A program made the position numbers and the translations under genes. From Bacillota bacterium (GTDB taxonomy: Bacteria > Bacillota > Clostridia > Lachnospirales > Lachnospiraceae), in contig JAEXNR010000017.1 in NCBI GenBank assembly GCA_023439505.1, positions 232,096 through 296,095 of the forward strand: a stretch of DNA of 64,000 bases, written 5' to 3'. Position 1 is the first letter of the stretch; the number at the start of each line of letters is the position of its first letter. The notes under the pieces were generated by a model. That model was not told the origin of the DNA, ran no database searches, and saw only the letters and a program-made list of their open reading frames with translations. Positions 6,779 to 14,819 of this stretch are shown here, in pieces.

Positions 6779-8167
6779 ATGGATCAAAGAAAAGTATTTA
6801 TTAACGAGCATAACAATTTGCTGCAGTTAGAGGAGCCGATTTATCCTCTGGTAGATGTGACGGAACCCAATGTATTTCGCAATCTGTTCCCTTATGACGA
6901 TATTCCGAAAATTGCATTCAATGACCGAATTGTTCCACATAATATGCCGGAAGAGATATTTATTACGGACACTACATTTCGTGATGGACAGCAATCCAGA
7001 GCTCCTTATACCACCGAACAAATTGTTGCCATGTATGAATATCTTCATCGACTTGGCGGTCCCAAGGGGATTATCAGACAAAGTGAATTCTTCCTGTACA
7101 GCAAAAAAGACAGAGATGCAGTATATCGGTGTATGGAAAAAGGATATGAGTTTCCGGAGGTGACCTCATGGATTAGAGCCAGCAAGAAGGATTTTGAACT
7201 TGTAAAAGATCTGGGTATGAAAGAAACCGGAATTTTGGTAAGTTGTTCCGATTATCATATTTTCTATAAGATGAAAATGACAAGAAGAGAAGCGATGAAT
7301 CATTATCTGAGTGTGATCAGAGAATGTCTTGAAACAGGGGTATCTCCAAGATGTCACCTGGAGGATATTACTCGTTCTGATATTCATGGTTTTGTTATTC
7401 CTTTTTGCAATGAACTGATGAAATTAAGTGAAATATATCAGATTCCTGTAAAAATCAGAGCTTGTGATACCATGGGGTATGGAGTAAACTTTGCGGGAGC
7501 GGTAATTCCCCGTTCTGTACAGGGTATTATCTATGGGTTATCCACTCACGCAGGTGTACCATCCAAATGGTTAGAGTGGCATGGACATAATGATTTTTAT
7601 AAGGCAGTTACCAATTCCACTACCGCCTGGTTATATGGTGCGGCAGCTGTAAACTGTTCCTTATTCGGGATCGGGGAGAGAACCGGCAATACACCTCTTG
7701 AAGCAATGGTATTTGAGTATGCCCAGATCAAGGGGACCCTGGACGGGATGGATACTACGGTGATCACAGAATTGGCGGAGTATTATGAGAAGGAAATCGG
7801 CTATCGTGTTCCTTCCAGAACACCGTTTGTGGGAAAGAACTTCAATGTGACCCGTGCCGGTATTCATGCAGACGGTCTGCTCAAAAATGAAGAGATTTAT
7901 AATATATTTGATACGGAAAAATTCTTAAACAGACCCGTACTGGTAGCAGTATCCAATACCTCCGGTTTGGCAGGAATCGCTCACTGGATGAACACATTCT
8001 ATCGTTTAAAGGGAGACAAGGCCATTGATAAAGGGCACCCGTTGGTTTCAAAAATTAAGACATGGGTGGATAAGGAATATGAGACCGGCCGTGTAACAGT
8101 GATTACTGATGAGGAATTAATAAAAATTATTAATAAATACAAAGATGAAATGCAGATTGTGCTGTAA
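6779..8167 (+). CDS. DRE-TIM metallolyase, candidate Re-citrate synthase
   Basis: 462 residues from ATG 6779 (ATGGAG ribosome site at 6764-6769); ATG 6764 would add five residues. TIM-barrel Claisen-condensing enzyme of the isopropylmalate/homocitrate synthase superfamily, with DTTFRDGQQS near residue 65 and HGHND about 240, both supplying metal ligands, and GERTGNTPLEA. GGPKGIIRQSEFFLYSKKDR resembles the Clostridium kluyveri Re-citrate synthase group, and there is no long C-terminal leucine-sensing domain. It would make citrate from acetyl-CoA and oxaloacetate. The next gene, isocitrate dehydrogenase, supports this over isopropylmalate or homocitrate synthesis. Aconitase is not in the operon. 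Confidence 0.75.
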   Translation: MDQRKVFINEHNNLLQLEEPIYPLVDVTEPNVFRNLFPYDDIPKIAFNDRIVPHNMPEEIFITDTTFRDGQQSRAPYTTEQIVAMYEYLHRLGGPKGIIRQSEFFLYSKKDRDAVYRCMEKGYEFPEVTSWIRASKKDFELVKDLGMKETGILVSCSDYHIFYKMKMTRREAMNHYLSVIRECLETGVSPRCHLEDITRSDIHGFVIPFCNELMKLSEIYQIPVKIRACDTMGYGVNFAGAVIPRSVQGIIYGLSTHAGVPSKWLEWHGHNDFYKAVTNSTTAWLYGAAAVNCSLFGIGERTGNTPLEAMVFEYAQIKGTLDGMDTTVITELAEYYEKEIGYRVPSRTPFVGKNFNVTRAGIHADGLLKNEEIYNIFDTEKFLNRPVLVAVSNTSGLAGIAHWMNTFYRLKGDKAIDKGHPLVSKIKTWVDKEYETGRVTVITDEELIKIINKYKDEMQIVL

Positions 8168-8324
8168 TTAATTGATAAAATGGAAGTAATTTCATCATAA
8201 TGTCAACTTCAGTTTGACAAGCAAGTTAGAAAGACATAAAATAATTACTGGGTATGGCTACTGTCAAATCCGGCAGAATAAGGATTGCCTAAACAATAGG
8301 TACTTACATGAATCGGAGGTCAAT

Positions 8325-9494
8325 ATGATAGCTACAGAGAAAATTGAAGAAGCAAAAGAGAAGTTTGGAAAATTATTGTTGGAACAATTGCAAAGAGTGG
8401 AAGTGATGAAAGCTCAGGGAGATTTTGTGAATTATAAATCTCTGGATAATATTATAATCGGAGTATGCGGCGGAGACGGAATCGGACCGGCGATTACCTC
8501 CCAGGCACAACGTGTTTTGGAGTACTTACTGCAGGATGATATGAAAGCTGGTAAGGTAACCTTCCGTACAATCGAAGGACTTACCATTGAACGCAGAGCG
8601 CAGGAGAATGCAGCAATTCCTGCAGAGGTTTTAGAAGAGCTGAAAGAATGTCATGTTATTTTAAAAGGACCCACTACAACACCCAGAAAAGGTGATCCAT
8701 GGCCGAATGTGGAAAGTGCCAATGTTGCCATGAGAAAGGAACTGGATCTTTTTGCTAATGTAAGACCGGTTCGGATTCCTGAGATGGGCATTGACTGGAC
8801 CTTCTATCGTGAGAACACAGAGGGAGCATATGCAGTAGGCAGTAAAGGTGTTCATGTTACACAGGACCTGGGTGTGGACTTTACGGTTGTTACTTCCCAG
8901 GGTACGGAGCGCATCATACGGGCTGCTTTTGAATATGCCAGGGCCAACGGTAAGACCAGAGTGACTGCGGTTACCAAGGCCAACATCATTAAAACTACAG
9001 ATGGAAAATTCCTTGATATTTTTCGTGAGATGGCAAAAGAATATCCGGAGATTACAGCGGATGACTGGTATATTGATATCATGACTGCAAAACTTGTGGA
9101 TGAAAAGAGAAGAAAAGATTTCCAGGTGGTTGTACTTCCAAACCTCTACGGTGATATTATCACGGATGAAGCGGCTGAATTTCAGGGCGGTGTAGGTACC
9201 GCCGGAAGTGCCAATATTGGTAAACGTTATGCTATGTTTGAAGCAATCCATGGTTCTGCACCGCGTATGGTACAGGAAGGCAGAGATATTTATGCGGATC
9301 CATGCAGTATGGTTCGTGCCGGCGCAATGCTTCTGGCCCACATCGGTTATACCGGGGAAGCGGATAAATTATACCGTGCTCTGGATATCTGTACGGTAAC
9401 CGAAAAGAAATTGGTACTCACGGGCAGAGACACAGGCGCTACCGGAGCTCAATTTGCTGATTATCTGATGGAGACAATTGAACAAATGAATTAG
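8325..9494 (+). CDS. icd: Isocitrate dehydrogenase (isocitrate/isopropylmalate dehydrogenase family)
   Basis: 389 residues from ATG 8325 with TCGGAGG at 8313-8319; an upstream frame to 8214 has no ribosome site. Oxidative decarboxylation of isocitrate to 2-oxoglutarate, feeding glutamate synthesis. A helical extension of about 40 residues precedes the Rossmann-like start GVCGGDGIGP. The substrate loop ESANVAMRKELDLFANVRPVR has the Ser-x-Asn-x3-Arg pattern of isocitrate rather than isopropylmalate enzymes. NLYGDIITDEAAEFQGGVG and AIHGSAPRM are the later family motifs. At the positions of E. coli Lys344-Tyr345 this protein has Arg-Met, so NAD or NADP use cannot be assigned by eye. Second gene of the operon. 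Confidence 0.88.
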   Translation: MIATEKIEEAKEKFGKLLLEQLQRVEVMKAQGDFVNYKSLDNIIIGVCGGDGIGPAITSQAQRVLEYLLQDDMKAGKVTFRTIEGLTIERRAQENAAIPAEVLEELKECHVILKGPTTTPRKGDPWPNVESANVAMRKELDLFANVRPVRIPEMGIDWTFYRENTEGAYAVGSKGVHVTQDLGVDFTVVTSQGTERIIRAAFEYARANGKTRVTAVTKANIIKTTDGKFLDIFREMAKEYPEITADDWYIDIMTAKLVDEKRRKDFQVVVLPNLYGDIITDEAAEFQGGVGTAGSANIGKRYAMFEAIHGSAPRMVQEGRDIYADPCSMVRAGAMLLAHIGYTGEADKLYRALDICTVTEKKLVLTGRDTGATGAQFADYLMETIEQMN

Positions 9495-9564
9495 TTGTTT
9501 CATCTGAAAGAGCCGAAAAGACGTCAAAACATGCCTGAGAGTTTATCAATAAGGAGGGAAATCC

Positions 9565-10233
9565 TTGGAAGATTCATATCTTCAAAAAGAGGCGACAGAT
9601 AAATATTCGCTGCGGGGGCGGGTATTCAATAAAATCAGGGAGGATATCCTCTCCGGTGTTTACCAGGAAAATGAAGAATTAAAGGAAAATACAATTGGAA
9701 TTGAACTTGGTGTCAGCCGAACCCCTGTCAGAGAAGCCCTGAGACAATTGGAATTAGAAGGTCTGGTTACCATTATTCCAAATAAAGGGGCATATGTTAC
9801 CGGAATTACGTCAAAGGATATTCATGATATTTATATCATCCGTTCTTATCTTGAAGGTTTATGTGCCAAATGGGCATGTGAGAATATCACAGAAGAGCAG
9901 ATCGAGGCATTGGATGAGATTCTGTATTTATCGGAATTTCACACGAGAAGAAGTCATAATGAGCAGCTGGTCGAATTGGACAACAAGTTTCACCATTTAA
10001 TCTACAAGGCATCCGGCAGCAAGATATTAAACCATGTGTTATCTGATTTTCATCATTATGTAGAGCGAATCCGTAAAATTACGTTATCCCGTTCCTCCAG
10101 AGCGACGAAATCAAATGAAGAACATGCTTTGATTCTGGATGCAATAAAGAAGCGGGATTCAGAGCTGGCGGAATCTTTGGCACATGATCATATTATGAAT
10201 ACCATAAAGAATATAAGTGAACAGGGACTTTAA
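9565..10233 (+). CDS. GntR family transcriptional regulator, FCD (FadR) subfamily
   Basis: 222 residues, TTG start at 9565 with AAGGAGGG at 9551-9558. N-terminal winged helix of about residues 12-80 contains GVSRTPVREALRQLELEGLV and PNKGAYVTG, the standard GntR DNA-binding pattern. The rest is an all-helical FCD domain with LDNKFHHLIYKASGS, whose Asp and His belong to the usual metal/ligand site. It is the last gene of the citrate synthase-isocitrate dehydrogenase operon and probably senses a carboxylic acid of that pathway. The palindrome at 6728-6739 is its most likely operator. The ligand is unknown. Confidence 0.9.
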   Translation: MEDSYLQKEATDKYSLRGRVFNKIREDILSGVYQENEELKENTIGIELGVSRTPVREALRQLELEGLVTIIPNKGAYVTGITSKDIHDIYIIRSYLEGLCAKWACENITEEQIEALDEILYLSEFHTRRSHNEQLVELDNKFHHLIYKASGSKILNHVLSDFHHYVERIRKITLSRSSRATKSNEEHALILDAIKKRDSELAESLAHDHIMNTIKNISEQGL

Positions 10234-10275
10234 AAAGAGACTGTATAGAACCTCCGGTTCTATACAGTCTCTTTG
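10234..10275 (+). terminator. Strong intrinsic terminator of the citrate synthase operon
   Basis: A perfect 19-bp stem, AAAGAGACTGTATAGAACC and its complement, around a TCC-type loop, running straight into CTTTG. It starts within the stop codon region of the GntR gene. Confidence 0.9.
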
Positions 10276-10361
10276 TTCTCTGAGCGTCAGGGGGTGTCTT
10301 ATCCGGCAAAAATACCTCCGGTACTAAAATCAACAAGAAGTTAAGGCAGCCGGGTTCTGTA

Positions 10362-10832
10362 TTATCGTCTTAATCCGTTAAAAATGATGACCGGAGCAAA
10401 TACGAACGGAGTTGCGAAAAACAGAATCAGTGAAACAGGTAAAAAGGCGGAAGGTAACGGGGCCGCAGTGGAAATATAATAAATTATGAAAATGAAAATA
10501 CTGATCATTTCGACCTTTGATAAGGTGAGCATTAATTTAATGGTACGAAATGTCATGCTGCTTTTACCTCCGGATTTGTCCGGATGGAACAAGAGCGTCG
10601 GTATCAGAGATATGGCAGAAATAAAAAAGTAAATTAAGATACTGACAGCCGGTAATGCCAGCATCTCCTTTTTTGATGTCCATTTGGTGATTTCACCTTT
10701 CGCGTTATAGTGTCCGGGAATTTGATCCGGAATTTGATTCCATCGTATGCCAAGATAAAGAATCATGCCAAGAACAAGGATGAGACCGATTATTTCCAGA
10801 AATGTCTGGAATTTTGCCATGGTAAATTTCAT
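10362..10832 (-). CDS. DUF1648 domain membrane protein
   Basis: 156 residues with four predicted membrane helices: about 9-27, 60-82, 105-125 and 130-150. The DUF1648 hallmark lies in the first outer loop: WNQIPDQIPGHYNAKGEITKW. Family members (SdpI-like in part) have no general function. The gene starts 36 bases after the end of the ABC-F gene on the same strand, so the two may be co-transcribed; some ABC-F proteins counter ribosome-targeting compounds, but a functional link is speculative. Confidence 0.8.
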   Translation of the reverse strand: MKFTMAKFQTFLEIIGLILVLGMILYLGIRWNQIPDQIPGHYNAKGEITKWTSKKEMLALPAVSILIYFFISAISLIPTLLFHPDKSGGKSSMTFRTIKLMLTLSKVEMISIFIFIIYYISTAAPLPSAFLPVSLILFFATPFVFAPVIIFNGLRR

Positions 10833-10867
10833 AAGCTACCTCCATAATTGTATAAAACAGGAACAAA

Positions 10868-12850
10868 TTAATCTTCAGCTGCCAGAACTTCCCATACTTC
10901 CATCAGCTCTTCCAGGCGAACTTCAAGTTCCTTCTTTTCCTTATTTAATTGAAGCAATCTGGAAACGTCGGTAAAGACCTCTTCCTTTGTCAATAGAAGA
11001 TCAATTTCCTCATTGCGTGCTTCTAAATCATGAATTTCGTCCTCTGTTTTCTTTAAGTCACTTTTTCTTTTTCGAAGGCGGGACTGCTCTTCCTTTTGTT
11101 GCTGCCAACTTAGCTTGTTGTCACTGATATCCTCTGCCAAACCTGCATTTGAATTGTTGTTTTGTACTGACGCAGGAAATGCGCCGGGTTTACCGGTTGG
11201 CATCACCGCGCCGGAGACTGGCCTGCCAAGATAGGCAGCCTCTATCTCCGGCTTCTTCTCTAAATAATAATCATAATTTCCGATATAATTTAAAAGTGTC
11301 TGTTCTGTCAGATCCAGAATACGTGTTGCAGTTTTATTGATAAAATAACGGTCATGGGAAACATACAATACAGTTCCGGTATAAGCATTGATGGCATTCT
11401 CCAATATTTCCTTGGAGACAATATCCAGGTGATTGGTAGGTTCATCCAGGATTAAGAGGTTTGCCTCTGAGAGCATCAGTTTGGCAAGGGAAACCCGTCC
11501 CCGCTCGCCTCCGCTGATATCCCTGATCAGCTTAAATACATCATCCTCGGTAAACAGGAAGGCAGCAAGAATATTACGTATGGCTGTATTGTCCAGGCTG
11601 GGATACGTATCCGAGAGTTCATCAAATAAAGTTTTATTCGGATCCAGTACCTGATGCTCCTGGTCATAATAGCCCACCATAACCTTTGTTCCCAGCCGGA
11701 TTTCTCCATCATCACACGTTGTCTGACCGTTGATTATCTTGAGAATAGTAGTTTTGCCCGTTCCGTTATTTCCTATGATAGCAACCCTCTCTCCCCGTTT
11801 CATATCAAAATTAAGATGGGAGAATAAATGCAGATTTCCATAGGACTTGGACAAATCCTTTACGGACAGGACATCATTGCCGCTGATAATCCGGGGCTCT
11901 AAATGGAAGTGCATCTGGTTCTCTTCGGTAACGGGACGTTCCCGTCGCTCGATTTTATCAAGCATCTTTTCGCGGCTCTCGGCACGCTTGATGGATTTTT
12001 CCCGATTAAAGGAGCGAAGTTTTGCTATCACTTCTTCCTGATGCTTTATCTCTTTTTGCTGATTGGAATATTGTTTTAGCAGCGCATGCTGCAGCATGGA
12101 TTTCTTATCAGTATAGTCAGTATAATTCCCTTCATAGCTTTGGGATCTGCCATGATCCAGTTCAATTACCTTCGTAACAACTTTATCTAAGAAATACCGG
12201 TCATGGGCTACTACTACGACAGCGCCCGGGTAATTTAATAAAAATGTCTCCAGCCATGCAATTGATATGAGATCAAGATGATTGGTAGGCTCATCGAGCA
12301 GAATAATATCCGGTTTGGACAGCAAAAGTTTTCCCAGTGCAATTCGTGTCTTTTGCCCTCCGGAAAGGGTATTTACCATCTTATCGAAATCATCTTCCGT
12401 AAAACCAAGACCCTTTAGAATACCGATTACTTCACTTTTATAGGCGTAGCCATTTTTACTTTCAAATTCATGCATCAATCTGGTGTATTGATTCAGCATC
12501 TGTCCAAGTTCGGGTTCCACAGCATGCTTCATCTTATGCTCCAGAGCGCGGATATTTGCATCCAGGTCGATGATGTCCTGCTTTACCGTCATCATTTCAT
12601 CATATATGGAATGATGGGAGGTCAGGTTTTGATGTTGAGCCAGATATCCCATGGTACTTCCTTTTGCCAGAATTACCTCTCCGGTATCTGCATTCATCTC
12701 GTTCATTATGATTTTTAGTAAGGTTGATTTACCGGCACCGTTGATTCCAACAATAGCTGCTTTTTCTTTTTGGTTGACATGAAAGGTAACAGCCTTTAAA
12801 ATATCTACTGTTCCGAATGATTTATTAATATTGTTACATGCTAATATCAT
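10868..12850 (-). CDS. ABC-F family ATP-binding protein
   Basis: 660 residues with two ABC ATPase domains and no membrane segments. Domain 1 (about 1-225): Walker A GINGAGKST, signature LSGGQKTR, Walker B LLLSKPDIILLDEPTNHLDL. The inter-domain P-site linker (about 235-315) is rich in Lys/Arg/Glu. Domain 2 (about 325-535): GNNGTGKTT, ISGGERGRVSLAK and LILDEPTNHLDI. A charged coiled coil of about 90 residues closes the protein, as in Uup/YfmM/YkpA-like members. ABC-F proteins bind the ribosomal E site and relieve stalling or give antibiotic protection; which applies here cannot be told from sequence alone. ATG start at 12850. Confidence 0.92.
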   Translation of the reverse strand: MILACNNINKSFGTVDILKAVTFHVNQKEKAAIVGINGAGKSTLLKIIMNEMNADTGEVILAKGSTMGYLAQHQNLTSHHSIYDEMMTVKQDIIDLDANIRALEHKMKHAVEPELGQMLNQYTRLMHEFESKNGYAYKSEVIGILKGLGFTEDDFDKMVNTLSGGQKTRIALGKLLLSKPDIILLDEPTNHLDLISIAWLETFLLNYPGAVVVVAHDRYFLDKVVTKVIELDHGRSQSYEGNYTDYTDKKSMLQHALLKQYSNQQKEIKHQEEVIAKLRSFNREKSIKRAESREKMLDKIERRERPVTEENQMHFHLEPRIISGNDVLSVKDLSKSYGNLHLFSHLNFDMKRGERVAIIGNNGTGKTTILKIINGQTTCDDGEIRLGTKVMVGYYDQEHQVLDPNKTLFDELSDTYPSLDNTAIRNILAAFLFTEDDVFKLIRDISGGERGRVSLAKLMLSEANLLILDEPTNHLDIVSKEILENAINAYTGTVLYVSHDRYFINKTATRILDLTEQTLLNYIGNYDYYLEKKPEIEAAYLGRPVSGAVMPTGKPGAFPASVQNNNSNAGLAEDISDNKLSWQQQKEEQSRLRKRKSDLKKTEDEIHDLEARNEEIDLLLTKEEVFTDVSRLLQLNKEKKELEVRLEELMEVWEVLAAED

Positions 12851-12892
12851 GGTAGTTATCCCTCATCTAACTTTTTTGATCTTAAATTAACA

Positions 12893-12917
12893 ACAGGTAG
12901 GAACTATCGTTGCCTGT
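12893..12917 (-). promoter_or_regulatory. Leader hairpin ahead of the ABC-F gene
   Basis: On the minus strand ACAGG and CCTGT enclose an inner AAC/GTT pair, followed by a T-rich stretch, about 45 bases before the ABC-F start. ABC-F genes are often controlled by leader attenuation; the stem here is short and the T run interrupted, so this is a weak candidate. Confidence 0.3.
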
Positions 12918-13029
12918 CTGGGGTGTAAGTTACTTCGCATTATTTAAAATATATTGAAAAAATTATAATAAAACAAAATTTCTTTGATTATTTTAGCATA
13001 TGGAACCTTACAAGTAAAGGAAAGATAGA

Positions 13030-13058
13030 TTGACTTATTATTAACAATTTTATATAAT
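13030..13058 (+). promoter_or_regulatory. rex promoter with embedded partial Rex operator
   Basis: TTGACT (13030-13035), 17-base spacer, TATAAT (13053-13058). The 18 bases 13030-13047 fit the clostridial Rex operator TTGTTAAN4TTAACAA with a perfect right half (TTAACAA, 13041-13047) and only TTG of the left half. Position across the -35 box would block transcription, suggesting autorepression. Confidence 0.6.
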
Positions 13059-13094
13059 TATCTTATTATTTGAGGAAGAGAAGGGGGAATTTCA

Positions 13095-13736
13095 TTGTAC
13101 AAAAACGAGATTTCAAAAGCTGTCATCAACAGATTACCAAGGTACTACAGATATCTGGGAGATTTGCTGGAAAAAGATGTTGTTCGAATTTCATCCAAGG
13201 AATTAAGTGAGAAGATGAAGGTGACTGCATCTCAGATCAGACAGGATCTGAATAATTTCGGCGGGTTTGGTCAGCAGGGATATGGTTATAATGTGGAATA
13301 TCTTCATTCTGAGATCGGAAAAATTCTGGGACTTGATAAAAAATACAATGTTATCATTATTGGTGCCGGTAATTTAGGACAAGCACTTGCAAATTATGTA
13401 GACTTTGAACGCCGCGGTTTTTTTATTAATAGTATTTTCGATGTTAACCCCAGGTTAATCGGAACCAAAATCAGAGGCGTTGAGGTGCAGGATATCAGCG
13501 AGCTGGAAGATTATCTGAAAGTTCATACCGTGGATATTGCAGCATTGACGGTTCCGAAAGAAAAAGCGCCTGTTCTTGCTTCAGATCTGGCGAAATGGGG
13601 GATAAGAGGAATCTGGAATTTCGCACCTACAGATTTAAACTTACCAAAAGAGATCACTGTTGAAAATGTACACTTAGCAGAGAGCCTGATGAAATTGTCC
13701 TATATCTTATCGGAGAAAGAGAAGACTTTAAATTGA
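13095..13736 (+). CDS. rex: Redox-sensing transcriptional repressor Rex
   Basis: 213 residues, normal length. TTG start at 13095 with AAGGGGG at 13081-13087. N-terminal winged helix (about 1-80) with ISSKELSEKMKVTASQIRQDLNNFG, then an NAD(H)-binding Rossmann domain with GAGNLGQALANY at about residue 92 and the C-terminal helix that swaps between subunits. Senses the NADH/NAD ratio and represses fermentation and redox genes. Start of a likely gene block with acpS, nnrDE and alr. A partial Rex operator lies on its own promoter. Confidence 0.97.
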   Translation: MYKNEISKAVINRLPRYYRYLGDLLEKDVVRISSKELSEKMKVTASQIRQDLNNFGGFGQQGYGYNVEYLHSEIGKILGLDKKYNVIIIGAGNLGQALANYVDFERRGFFINSIFDVNPRLIGTKIRGVEVQDISELEDYLKVHTVDIAALTVPKEKAPVLASDLAKWGIRGIWNFAPTDLNLPKEITVENVHLAESLMKLSYILSEKEKTLN

Positions 13737-13774
13737 TTCGGGCATAGACACTGAAAGGGACCGGTTATAATACC

Positions 13775-14392
13775 ATGGCAAAAAGGGAGAAAAAGGCTGA
13801 TATCAATATTAATATAAAGAATAAGAAAATACCCATTCTTACCCTGGATGCGCGCTGGCATGAATTATTTCCAGAGAGAAGCAAGACCTCTGTTATAAAA
13901 GATCTGGAGCAAAGGGTGAAAGAACTTTTAAAGAAACAGGGAAAATTAGTAAATGATATAAAGGATATGAAAACCTTAAAAAACAGTCTGCTCAGGGAAA
14001 TACTTCAAAACATGAATATAGGAAATGACATTCATGCAAAATCAAAAGAGAAAAAGATGGGACAGAATAAGCAGTTTATTACTGAACTAAATGAAAAAAT
14101 AGATACTGCAATGGATGAGCTTTCTGAAATCCCATATCAAATTAAGGAAGTGAATGAAGCACTGATGCTGGAAAGCCTGAAGATTTGTTATGGCAATCTG
14201 GAAGACTACCATACACAGCTGCATGAAATTACAGACAGCATTGAAAAAATGAGAGAAGAGTTAAAGAAGAAAATCATTCTCAAGCAGGAACTGGAGGAGA
14301 ATAATGCAAAGGTATATTCCTATCTCCATGACCTTTTGGGCCCTGAAATTATGGAACATATCGATAGAAACACGCAATTGAATCAGAAATAA
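13775..14392 (+). CDS. Coiled-coil protein of unknown function
   Basis: 205 residues, Lys/Glu-rich, without signal peptide or membrane segment. Residues about 40-75, 95-130 and 145-190 are heptad-like (KDLEQRVKELLKKQGKLV, REELKKKIILKQELEENN), so a mostly coiled-coil cytosolic protein is expected. A hydrophobic conserved-looking segment, IPILTLDARWHELFP, lies at 19-33. I do not recognise a named family. It lies 38 bases after rex and 24 bases before acpS in the same direction, so it is probably part of that transcript. Confidence 0.8.
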   Translation: MAKREKKADININIKNKKIPILTLDARWHELFPERSKTSVIKDLEQRVKELLKKQGKLVNDIKDMKTLKNSLLREILQNMNIGNDIHAKSKEKKMGQNKQFITELNEKIDTAMDELSEIPYQIKEVNEALMLESLKICYGNLEDYHTQLHEITDSIEKMREELKKKIILKQELEENNAKVYSYLHDLLGPEIMEHIDRNTQLNQK

Positions 14393-14416
14393 CAGGAAAA
14401 GAAAGAGCGGTTTTGA

Positions 14417-14776
14417 ATGATAATCGGAATAGGTACTGATCTTATAGAGGTAAATCGTGTTCTTCATGCTTGTGAGAACAACAAGTTCTTGAAGAGGTGC
14501 TATACATCCGGTGAGATTGCATTAATCACAGCGGACAAAAAAAAGTCCGCAGATAATTTTGCGGTAAAGGAAGCGGTTGCCAAGATGTTTGGTACCGGTT
14601 TTCGGGGATTTTCGCTGATCGATATTGAAGTACTAAGGGATGAATACGGAAAACCCTTTGTTAACTTATATGGAAGGGCTGCAGGTCTTGCGAAGGACCT
14701 GGGAGTTAATAGGATCCATGTTTCCATTACCAATACAAAGGATTATGCCAGTGCATTTGTGATAGGAGAATGTTGA
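14417..14776 (+). CDS. acpS: Holo-[acyl-carrier-protein] synthase
   Basis: 119 residues, typical for AcpS. Transfers 4'-phosphopantetheine from CoA to apo-ACP. Begins IIGIGTDLIEVNRV with the Mg-binding Asp (residue 8), and KEAVAKMFGTGFRGF holds the second metal ligand Glu and the CoA-binding Lys. HVSITNTKDYASAFVIGE is the normal C-terminal strand. ATG 14417 lies 24 bases after the previous stop, and nnrDE follows 43 bases later; the acpS-nnrD-alr order is common in Firmicutes. Confidence 0.96.
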   Translation: MIIGIGTDLIEVNRVLHACENNKFLKRCYTSGEIALITADKKKSADNFAVKEAVAKMFGTGFRGFSLIDIEVLRDEYGKPFVNLYGRAAGLAKDLGVNRIHVSITNTKDYASAFVIGEC

Positions 14777-14819
14777 AGCGGATTCTATTTGACGTTCTTA
14801 AAGAAGGGTATGTTGGTTT

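Noticed and set aside
8661..9341. Long minus-strand frame of 226 codons opposite isocitrate dehydrogenase
   Set aside because: It mirrors the codon pattern of a clear enzyme gene, lacks a ribosome site and has no recognisable domain.
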